A DNA stretch of 64,000 nucleotides. Source: Paractinoplanes durhamensis (lineage in GTDB: Bacteria; Actinomycetota; Actinomycetes; Mycobacteriales; Micromonosporaceae). Below are positions 1-7,986 of the stretch, piece by piece; positions within the stretch are counted from its first letter, which is position 1; each line of letters opens with the position of its first letter. The stretch is taken from contig NZ_BOML01000043.1 of the NCBI RefSeq assembly GCF_016862175.1, positions 124,001-188,000 on the forward strand, given 5' to 3'. The notes below the pieces were generated by a model. That model was given only the letters and a program-made list of their open reading frames with translations. It ran no database searches and had not been told where the DNA came from. Both the position numbers and the translations under genes were made by a program.

Positions 1-3000
1 CCCTTGTCCACCGGCGAGGCCAGCACCGCCTCGGCCATCGGGGTCAGGCTCGAGTGCAGGTCGGGCACCGGCGCGTCGAGCGGTGCGAACACGGCCCGGG
101 TCGAGTTGCCCAGCAGCATCTTCACCGCGCGCGGGCCCTGCTTGTGGAGCACGTTGGCGTGTGGCCGGCCGTTCTCCATCAGGAGCTTGGGCAGGGTCTC
201 GACCGGTGGGGCCTCGATCTCGTCCCATGAGTCGGAGCGGGACGGCTCCGGTGTCAGCTTTCCGTGCGGGCTCACGGTGGCCGGCGGATCGAGCTGGGCC
301 AGCACGGTGTCGCTCGGGGCGCCGTCGACCACCATCGGCTCGGCGCTCGCCACCACCCGGCGGTCACCGGCCTGCAGCAGTCGCCCCTCGGCGTCCGCGG
401 GCACCTGCATGAACCGGAACCGCGGGTCGTTGTCGGCCAGGTATTCGAAGCGCGGGCGCCCCTGGCCGGGCTGGGTCTCCACCAGCACCAGCGCGTCCCC
501 GGCCCGGACCACCAGCACCGCGTGCCGCGCCTGGCGCGGCGCGTCCAGCACCACCGCGGTGGCGTGGCCGGGCCGCAGCGACGCGCGCAGCGACCGCAGG
601 CCGGCCCGGGTGAACTCGCCGCCGAACCGCTCGGCGATCGTGTCGATCGGGCGCCGGCCCGAGCCGTCGTCGACGGCGCCGCGGCGGACCGCACCGAGCT
701 TGCCGAGCGCATGGCCGACCCGGACCGCGCAGTCCACCAGGGGGTCGTCGGACGGCCGGCGCGGGCCCGGGAACCGGTCGGTCTCGGCCAGCGCCTCGGT
801 CACCGCCGCCGGCACCAGGTCGGCCGGCCGCGGGGCGGTCACCTCGGCGAGTTGGACGGTGGCGCGGCCGCGGCCGGTCAGGCCGGTCACCGTGGTCTCG
901 GTGGTGTCGGCCACCACCGAGACGTACTCGGCCGGGTCGACGGTGGGCTCCGGAATGCCGCGGACCTGCGCCGCCGCGCGCACCGCGGAGCGCAGCCGCT
1001 CGGCCACCGCCGCCCGGACCGTCTCGGCGCGCCGGCCCGCCCGCTCGGTGTCGAGGCCGAGCGTGCTGCGGCCGGAGACCTGCACCCGGACGGTCGGCAC
1101 GCCGTGCGGCGGGTCCACGATCTGCCGGGCCGCCTCGGTCACGAACTGCTGGAGCTCCCACGGATCGAACTGCGGGCCGGTCGTCTCGGAGCGGGCGAAA
1201 TCCACCTCGAGGGCATCCGGCGCGGTCCAGTCCAGGCCCAGGTGCACCCAGTCCTGGTGCTTGCCGAGCTCGGTGGCGATGTTGTACTCGTCGCTGTTGG
1301 TGCCGCCGGTCGGCGCGAACGCGGGCGCCCAGGTGGCGGTGCCGTCCGCGGCGACGAACAGGTAGGTCATCTTCGCCGGCCACGGCCGGTACCACTTTCC
1401 CCGCACCAGCTCGGCGCCGCCCTTGCCGACCATCGTGTAGCCGTCGCGGTGCAGGATCCGCTTACGCCACCGGGTCAACTCGCGGTCGTGGTCGAGCGGC
1501 TCGTCCGGCGTGAAGGCGTTGGTCCCGCTGTCATAGGAGCCGCCGACGAGTACGCCGTGGAAGTCCACCCCGGCCCGCCCGCTCGCCCGGTCGGCCGTGA
1601 TGATCGGGTGACCGGCCGCGTCGACCCGGTCGAAGTGCGCCGGAACGGGGGCGTGCACCGGCGTCGCGGGGGAGAGCGGCGACGGCGGCATCTCCGGGGT
1701 GTTCCCGGTGACCACCCGGATCCACCGGTGCATGTCGGCGCCGGTCACCTTCTCCACCGGGTCGACGCCGAGCAGCTCGAAGATCGCGCCGAGCACCGAC
1801 TTCAGGCCGATCTCCTCGGCCAGGTGGCCGGCCTCCATCGCGTCGCCGCCAGACACCTTCTGGTAGAACTCCGGGCTCGACGTCTTCTCCTTGACCTGCG
1901 CGCCGAAGTCCTTCCAGAGCTGCTTCTTGGCCGCCTCGATCCGCCGCGCGCGGGCCGCCGCCGTGTCGCCCGGCTGCGCCGCGATCTCGTCGGCGAACTT
2001 CGTCCGGACCCGGGCGTCCAGGTAGGCCTCGGCGATGCTCTCCAGGCCGGTCTTGACGAACTCCCAGCCCGGGACGAGGCTGCCGCCGATCGAGGCCGCG
2101 TCGAGCAGCAGGGTGAACGCCCGCCGCTGCTGCTCGATCGCGTGCTCGGCCAGCACGAACGGCTTCGCGTCGAGGGTCTGCATGGCCGCCGCCACCGAGT
2201 GGTCGCTGCGGAAGTGGCTCTCCCGGTAGGCGGCGAACGCGCTGATCGCGGCCTCCCGGGCGGCCGACACGCCGAACTCGGCCGCCGCCGCGATCGGGCC
2301 GGTGGCCAGACTGAGCAGGCCGAGGCCCTGGTTGACGCCCTCGCCGACCGCGGTGATCCCGTCCACCACGCCGGTCTTCTGCAGCGAGACGTGCCCCTCG
2401 ACGGCCTTGTCCTCCAGCACCTCCCGCACGTTGTGCCCGGCGTGCTCGATCCGCACCGACAGCCGCGACACCATCTCGATCAGCTCGACGGTGAGGGCGT
2501 CGGTGCGGCCGCCGTCCTGGTACTCCCGCACCACCTCCTCCAGCTGCTGGATCGCCAGATCCACGCTGTGCCGCGCCGACCAGACCCGGTAGGTCGCCGT
2601 CGGTGAGTTGTTGATGAACTCCTTCTCCAGGAGCTTCCGCAGATCCAGGGACTGCCGCCGGCCCTCGGTGACCTTGCGGGCCAGCGCGGCGATCAGCTCG
2701 CCGTCGTGCCGGCCGGGGCGGATGTCGAGGACGGCCGCGGCGGTCGGGCCGCTCGGGCTGAGGCCGGCCAGCTGCGGCCGGATGCCGGTCCCGAGCATGG
2801 CGGTGCCGATGAGGGACGCCTGGAACGACCGGACCGCGCCGCCGCGCCGCCGCTGCTTCCGCAGCCGGCCCTGCGCCTCGGTGGAGAGCGGCGGGTCGAT
2901 CAGCGCCCGGGCGGTCTGCCCGCCCGGCGTGATCTCGCCGCCGGAGACCATCCCGCGCGGGCCGTCCCCGGCCCGGACCTGCCGCAGCTGGTTGCCGCCG

Positions 3001-6000
3001 TCGACGACCACCCGGAACGGCCCGATGTGCTCGGCGGACAGGAACTCGTACCGGTCCTGGCCGGCCGCCTGGGTCTCGGCCACCACCAGGCCGGTCTCGG
3101 TGTGCACGACGAGAACCATGTGGCGTACGCCGTTGATCGGCTCGAGCAGCACCGGCGTCGCGTGATCGGGCAGCAGGGCCGCCGTCAGGTCGTCCACGGT
3201 GGCCGCCGCGAACCGGCCGCCCATCCGCTGCTGCACCCGGTCCTGCGGCCGGGCCGTGCCCTCCTCCAGCGTCCGGGCCGTGCCGCCGAGCCCGCCCAGC
3301 ACCTGGTCGACCCGGATGACGCAGTCGGTCAGCGGGTCGGTGACGTTCTCGTCGATCGGCGGGAGGTTGCCCATCTCGCCGATCACCCGGTTCGGGACGT
3401 GCGCCGAGACCGGATCCGGGGTCGCCGTGGGCGTGACCGTGGACGCGGGGGTCCCGTCGATCCAGGCGAAGGCCCGGGCGTCGCGGGTGAACGCCCCGGT
3501 GCGCCGCGACGGCGGTGCCTCGGCCGCGTCGCCCTCCTCGATGACCACGATCCGGTCGGTGTCGAGCTCGGCCGGTTCCAGGCCGCGCAACATCCGCGCC
3601 TTGCCGTACTCGTGCACGACCCGGTCGGCCACCCGCTCGCGGAGGGCCTCGGCGCGCTTGGCCGCGTTCTCCGGGCGCAGCGCGTTGCGGCTGACGCCCT
3701 TGACGTGCAACCGGATCGGTTCGTTGCCGGGGGTGTCCAGCAGCCGGCGGGCGTACTCGGCGCCGAACAGCTGCATCTCCAGCGAGTCGACCTGCGGGTC
3801 CGCGGTGTCCAGGGTGCCGAAGTCGGCTTCGAGCCGGGCCGGGGCGGTCCAGTTGAACGACGTCCGCAGCCAGGTGGGGTGGGCGATCAGCTCGTGCTGC
3901 ACGTCGTGCTCGTCGCTGACCAGCCCGCCGGTCTGCGCGGTGCCGGGTGCCCAGAACGCCCGGCCGTCGTCGCTGACGAACAGGAACGTGAAGGAGTCGG
4001 CGAACGGCTGGTACCAGCGCCCGCCGATCGTGACGTCCTCGGCCATCGCGTGGAATTCCTCGCGGGCGACCGTGCGGCCGAGCCAGCGCGGCTTCTCCAC
4101 CAGATGGTCGCCCGGCTCGATCGGCGTGAAGTTCCCGTCACCGCCGAGCCATCCCCAGACGAGTACGCCGTGGAAGTCGGCGCCCACCCACGCGCGGCTG
4201 CCGTCCTGCCTGCCGGGGTCGACGGTGACGATCGGGAAGCCGTTCGCGGAGACCTTGCGGAACCCGTCCGGCGGCGGCGCGTGCACCGGGGTCGCCGGGG
4301 TCGCCGGGGTCTCGGTCTCGTGCACCGCCGGGGTCTCGTGGCCGGTCACCCGGCGGATCCAGCCCCGCATGTCGGCGCCGTCCACCACGCCGGCGCCGTC
4401 GATGTCGGCCAGCCGGAAGATCGCGCCGAGCACCGAGTCGAGCACGACCTCGGTGACGAACGCGGCCACCTTGGGCGGCTCGACCTTCTCCGCCTTGGCC
4501 GTCTCCAGGAGCAGGTTGCCGAACTCGGCGCCGGTCAGCTTCTCCTTCAGGGTGTTCCGGGTGTCGTCCCAGACGCGCCGCCCGGCCTCGCGCAACCGCC
4601 CCGGCACGTCGGCCGGCCGATCCTTCCCGGCCAGCCAGTCCTCGGTGATCTTCAGCCGCTCGTCGAGGTACTTGTCGGTGATCTTGGTGAGCGCCACCTT
4701 GACCACCCCCCACTCCGGGACCAGGCTGCCACCGATCGAGGCCGCGTCCAGGGCCAGGTGCACCAGCAGCTTCTGCCGGGCGACCACGTACTGGGCCATC
4801 ATCAGCGGCTTGTCGTCCAGGGCCGCCACCGCCTGCAGCGACGAGAAGTCCCGCTCCAGCGCGTGCACCTGGACCAGGGCCCGGCCCTCCAGGAACGCCG
4901 CCTGGGCCGCGGTGAAGCTGAACTGGACCGCGCCGGCCACCGGGACGCTGCTGAACTCGAACAGCTCGACGAGCGCGGTCACCTTGCCGCCGTACTTGTC
5001 GATCAGCTCGCGGACGGCGTCCGGCCGGTGCTGCTGGTACGCCTTGACCGTCCGGTGCTCCAGGGTCCTGCGGACCCGCTGCCCGGATCGCTCGGCCGTC
5101 GCCTTGACCACGCCGATCGCCCGCCGGGTCTCGTCGAGCACGCGGTCCATCTCCGGCGAGTCCGGGGCGAGCCCGGCCAGCTCGTGCAGGTGCGTCTGCA
5201 GCTCCTGCCGGGCCGAGTTGAGCGCCATCTGGCTGAACGCGACCTTGGTGAAGGCGGACATCGAGTTCGCGATGAACCCCTCCTGGCGCAGCCGGCCGAA
5301 CAGCGCGGCCAGCCGCTGCGCGTCCGCCGCCGCGCGGACCGCGGTGACCAGCATGTGCTGCTGGATCGGGCTCGGTTCGGCGGTGACCGGGCCGGCCGTG
5401 GGGTCGGCGGGGCGGCCGGCGTCGAGGCCGGGCATCGCCAGCGCGGCCAGGGTGGAGCGGGCGGCACTCGCCCGCAGGACGGTCTTGTCCGCGTCCTTCG
5501 GCCGGGTCTTCTGCAGCCGGTTGCCCTTGCCGTTGCGGGCCATGCTCCGCGGCAGGCCCTTGACCTCGTCCGGTTCGACGAGCGTCCAGTCCTCGACGTC
5601 GCCGGCCTCCTGCGCGGCGCCCTCCTCAGCCGGGCCCTTCACCCGGCCGCGTGGGCTGATCGACGTCGGCGGGTGGAGCAGGGCGCTGAGCGTGCTGTCC
5701 GGCCGCACCTCCACGGGTATGCCGACCACGCCCTCCCTCTCCGGATGCACCTGGCGCAGGTCGCCGCCGGATTGGACGGCCTTCATCGGGGCCGTCCACG
5801 TGAACGGCTCGACCCGGCTGTCCGCGCCGGCCTGCGTCTCGACCGTCACCAACCGGCCGTTCGACTTGGTGACCAGCATCATGTGCTTGTCCTGGCCGGC
5901 CGGTTCCAGCAGCAGGGCGGCGACGTTGCCGTCCGTCAGCGACGCCTGCAGCGCCGCCTCGGTGACCGGGGCGAATCGGCCGCCGAGCCGCTGCTCCACC

Positions 6001-7598
6001 ACATCGACCGGTCGGGCCATGGCCAGGTCGTCGAGAACGGCGCGGGCGCCGAGCTGGCCGAGCACGTCGCCGACCCGGACCGCGCAGTCCGCCAGCGGGT
6101 CCGCCGACCGGCCGGCGGGAACCGGCGCGAGCTTGTCCATCGCCTCGGTCAGCTTCGGCGCGACGGTCGTGGCCGCGGCGACGGGCGCGACGGCCGACGC
6201 CGGCGTGCTGACCGGCTGCGCCTGGGCGGGCGTCGCGAAGGCCCGCTCGGCGGGAGACGCGCTGTCCACGGTGGCGCTGTCGACCGTGGACGGCCCGGCG
6301 GCGGTCGTGTCCGCCGTGGCCGCCGCGTTCAGGTCGTAGGAGCTCTCTGCCGACACCTCGGACGGCCCGGACACGGTCGACGAGCCTGAGGTCGACGAGC
6401 CGGACGCCGTGGTCCCCGTTGTGGTCCGGCCCGCTCCCGGGGTCGCGGCTGCGGTGCCGGCCGCGGTCGCGCCCGCGGCGGGGGTCACCCACGACGGGAC
6501 CGGGCCGGTTTCGCTGGGCGGCGCGGTCTCGCCTTCCCCCGGCGTACCCAAATCGGGATCTTGATCTTTGGGGAGGGTGGTTTCGGTGTCCGAGGACGGG
6601 ACCTCGGACGGCGTGGTGACCGAGGGGCGGTTCCAGTTCGGGGCGTGCGACTTGTTGAGCATCGCGCCGATGCTCGTGCCGCCGAGGCCGGCGACCGCCG
6701 AGATGCCGCCGGACAGGCCCGCGTACACCGCGTTGACCTTGAAGCCCTCGCCCTTCATCGAGTTGTACAGGCCCTCGGTCATGATCTCCGAGGAGGCTTC
6801 GGTGGTGATCTCGTGCACCGCGTGCGGCACGCTGTGGCTGAAGAAGTTCTTGGTCTTGTCGCTGAGCTGGATGTTGTCGAGCATCTTCGGGGTCGGGATG
6901 TGCGAGCCGACCTTGTTGAGCAGCTTCCCGATGCCGCTCAGCCCGCTGCCGATGCCGAAACCGACCACGCCGCCGAGCGAGCCGATCTCGACCGCCGCGA
7001 TGGTGGCTTCCTTGTTCCAGGTGTCCCGGGTGCCCTGGCTGAACTGGTAGGCCTGCACCAGCACGTCCATCGCGGTCTGCAGGCCGATCCCGACCACCTG
7101 CGCGGCGATGACCCGGGCGATGATCCGGGCGACCAGGCTGCGCTCCAGCAGCTGCATGATGAACCGGCCCTGGAGCAGCTTGGCGACCGCCGCCCCGGGA
7201 TTGATCCAGGCCATCGCGAGCGCGACCAGGAACTCCAGCAGCAGCTCGATCAGCGCCGCGATCACCATCAGCTTCGCGTACTGCAGCTCGGTGGCGGTGT
7301 TGCGGTAGCTGTGGCCGAGACGGTTCACGTATTTGGCGGTGATCCCGATGTAGCCGGGATCGTCCATCACGTAGCGCCGCATGTCCTCCACGAACTGGGT
7401 CTCGGTCTGCCCGTTGACCCCGTTGCGGAACGCGTTGACCCCGGCCACGAACTGGTCGGCCGAGTCGGTGACGTCGTCAGCCGCCTTGTGCAGCGCGCGC
7501 GACTGTGCGAACAGGTTGTCCTCGTCCGCCTGCGGGAACTCCTCACCCGTGAGGACCTGGAGGAACTTCGCCAAATCGCCGCTGATCTCGATGGACAT
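1..7598 (-). CDS. Giant WXG100-like protein with three Tox-PL (papain-fold) units, C-terminus cut by window edge
   Basis: The reading frame is open from ATG 7598 to the left edge, about 2,532 residues, with no stop. Residues 1-200 look like the CpnT-type WXG100_2 domain of type VII-linked giant proteins: helical start (MSIEISGDLAKFLQVLTGEE) and a hydrophobic stretch near 90-130. A Thr/Ser-rich linker spans about 330-480. Three similar units follow, each starting DPLxDCxxRV (Cys near residues 503, 1425 and 2289), with a later H(M/A)xLV and a (V/A)ETQ motif. This is the Cys-His-acid order of Tox-PL/protein-glutamine deamidase folds, with Glu where Asp is usual. Helical segments with a shared AASIGGSLVP motif and DFHGVL blocks separate them. 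It is probably an exported polymorphic toxin or a self-processing surface protein; function is inferred. It follows the small gene at 7605 by 6 nt. Very long ORFs on the opposite strand are codon-bias shadows. Confidence 0.85.
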   Translation of the reverse strand, partial: MSIEISGDLAKFLQVLTGEEFPQADEDNLFAQSRALHKAADDVTDSADQFVAGVNAFRNGVNGQTETQFVEDMRRYVMDDPGYIGITAKYVNRLGHSYRNTATELQYAKLMVIAALIELLLEFLVALAMAWINPGAAVAKLLQGRFIMQLLERSLVARIIARVIAAQVVGIGLQTAMDVLVQAYQFSQGTRDTWNKEATIAAVEIGSLGGVVGFGIGSGLSGIGKLLNKVGSHIPTPKMLDNIQLSDKTKNFFSHSVPHAVHEITTEASSEIMTEGLYNSMKGEGFKVNAVYAGLSGGISAVAGLGGTSIGAMLNKSHAPNWNRPSVTTPSEVPSSDTETTLPKDQDPDLGTPGEGETAPPSETGPVPSWVTPAAGATAAGTAAATPGAGRTTTGTTASGSSTSGSSTVSGPSEVSAESSYDLNAAATADTTAAGPSTVDSATVDSASPAERAFATPAQAQPVSTPASAVAPVAAATTVAPKLTEAMDKLAPVPAGRSADPLADCAVRVGDVLGQLGARAVLDDLAMARPVDVVEQRLGGRFAPVTEAALQASLTDGNVAALLLEPAGQDKHMMLVTKSNGRLVTVETQAGADSRVEPFTWTAPMKAVQSGGDLRQVHPEREGVVGIPVEVRPDSTLSALLHPPTSISPRGRVKGPAEEGAAQEAGDVEDWTLVEPDEVKGLPRSMARNGKGNRLQKTRPKDADKTVLRASAARSTLAALAMPGLDAGRPADPTAGPVTAEPSPIQQHMLVTAVRAAADAQRLAALFGRLRQEGFIANSMSAFTKVAFSQMALNSARQELQTHLHELAGLAPDSPEMDRVLDETRRAIGVVKATAERSGQRVRRTLEHRTVKAYQQHRPDAVRELIDKYGGKVTALVELFEFSSVPVAGAVQFSFTAAQAAFLEGRALVQVHALERDFSSLQAVAALDDKPLMMAQYVVARQKLLVHLALDAASIGGSLVPEWGVVKVALTKITDKYLDERLKITEDWLAGKDRPADVPGRLREAGRRVWDDTRNTLKEKLTGAEFGNLLLETAKAEKVEPPKVAAFVTEVVLDSVLGAIFRLADIDGAGVVDGADMRGWIRRVTGHETPAVHETETPATPATPVHAPPPDGFRKVSANGFPIVTVDPGRQDGSRAWVGADFHGVLVWGWLGGDGNFTPIEPGDHLVEKPRWLGRTVAREEFHAMAEDVTIGGRWYQPFADSFTFLFVSDDGRAFWAPGTAQTGGLVSDEHDVQHELIAHPTWLRTSFNWTAPARLEADFGTLDTADPQVDSLEMQLFGAEYARRLLDTPGNEPIRLHVKGVSRNALRPENAAKRAEALRERVADRVVHEYGKARMLRGLEPAELDTDRIVVIEEGDAAEAPPSRRTGAFTRDARAFAWIDGTPASTVTPTATPDPVSAHVPNRVIGEMGNLPPIDENVTDPLTDCVIRVDQVLGGLGGTARTLEEGTARPQDRVQQRMGGRFAAATVDDLTAALLPDHATPVLLEPINGVRHMVLVVHTETGLVVAETQAAGQDRYEFLSAEHIGPFRVVVDGGNQLRQVRAGDGPRGMVSGGEITPGGQTARALIDPPLSTEAQGRLRKQRRRGGAVRSFQASLIGTAMLGTGIRPQLAGLSPSGPTAAAVLDIRPGRHDGELIAALARKVTEGRRQSLDLRKLLEKEFINNSPTATYRVWSARHSVDLAIQQLEEVVREYQDGGRTDALTVELIEMVSRLSVRIEHAGHNVREVLEDKAVEGHVSLQKTGVVDGITAVGEGVNQGLGLLSLATGPIAAAAEFGVSAAREAAISAFAAYRESHFRSDHSVAAAMQTLDAKPFVLAEHAIEQQRRAFTLLLDAASIGGSLVPGWEFVKTGLESIAEAYLDARVRTKFADEIAAQPGDTAAARARRIEAAKKQLWKDFGAQVKEKTSSPEFYQKVSGGDAMEAGHLAEEIGLKSVLGAIFELLGVDPVEKVTGADMHRWIRVVTGNTPEMPPSPLSPATPVHAPVPAHFDRVDAAGHPIITADRASGRAGVDFHGVLVGGSYDSGTNAFTPDEPLDHDRELTRWRKRILHRDGYTMVGKGGAELVRGKWYRPWPAKMTYLFVAADGTATWAPAFAPTGGTNSDEYNIATELGKHQDWVHLGLDWTAPDALEVDFARSETTGPQFDPWELQQFVTEAARQIVDPPHGVPTVRVQVSGRSTLGLDTERAGRRAETVRAAVAERLRSAVRAAAQVRGIPEPTVDPAEYVSVVADTTETTVTGLTGRGRATVQLAEVTAPRPADLVPAAVTEALAETDRFPGPRRPSDDPLVDCAVRVGHALGKLGAVRRGAVDDGSGRRPIDTIAERFGGEFTRAGLRSLRASLRPGHATAVVLDAPRQARHAVLVVRAGDALVLVETQPGQGRPRFEYLADNDPRFRFMQVPADAEGRLLQAGDRRVVASAEPMVVDGAPSDTVLAQLDPPATVSPHGKLTPEPSRSDSWDEIEAPPVETLPKLLMENGRPHANVLHKQGPRAVKMLLGNSTRAVFAPLDAPVPDLHSSLTPMAEAVLASPVDK

Positions 7599-7604
7599 GG
7601 CAGA

Positions 7605-7955
7605 TCAGTGCCGGCCGCCGCCGTCGGCGTGGGTGTCGGTGCCACCCATCGAGTCGGCCAGCTCCTCCTCCATGTTCGCGAAGATCTGCCCGGCGTCGTT
7701 CATGTTCTGCTGCCCGTTCTTCGGCAGGGCACCGAGCATCTCGATCACCGGGGGAGCGACGTCGACGGCCTTCGGCAGGGCGGTCACCGCCTCGTCGGCC
7801 TCGCCGGTCGCCGCCCGGCCCGCCTTGAACGCGGGGTGCGCCTCCAGCTCGGTCTTCAGGTTCCGCCCGATGTCGCCGACCCGGCCCATGAAGCCCTGAA
7901 AGAACTCCCGGGCCAGGATGCTGGTGTCCACGTCGAAGTTGTTGTTCGCGGCCAT
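7605..7955 (-). CDS. Small helical protein upstream of the giant WXG100-like gene
   Basis: A 116-residue protein without signal peptide or membrane segment, rich in Ala, Glu and Asp, predicted mostly helical. It starts MAANNNFDVDTSILAREFFQ and ends with a His/Gly tail (DGGGRH). The family is not recognised by name. Its size, helical character and place 6 nt before a WXG100-type giant gene suggest an ESX-like partner or chaperone, which is inference. A GTG at 7964 in frame would add three residues; I chose ATG 7955 because GAGGGA lies just before it, though the spacing is short. It lies 31 nt after the SARP regulator gene, so the three genes are probably co-transcribed. Confidence 0.75.
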   Translation of the reverse strand: MAANNNFDVDTSILAREFFQGFMGRVGDIGRNLKTELEAHPAFKAGRAATGEADEAVTALPKAVDVAPPVIEMLGALPKNGQQNMNDAGQIFANMEEELADSMGGTDTHADGGGRH

Positions 7956-7986
7956 GTCCCTCACTACGGGCGCCGCGGGAATCGGT

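Noticed and set aside
264..6389. Very long plus-strand open frames (780, 1046 and 1227 codons) over the left part
   Set aside because: They are antisense to the continuous minus frame of the giant protein, have Arg/Pro/Gly-rich low-complexity translations without domains, and arise from high-GC codon bias.
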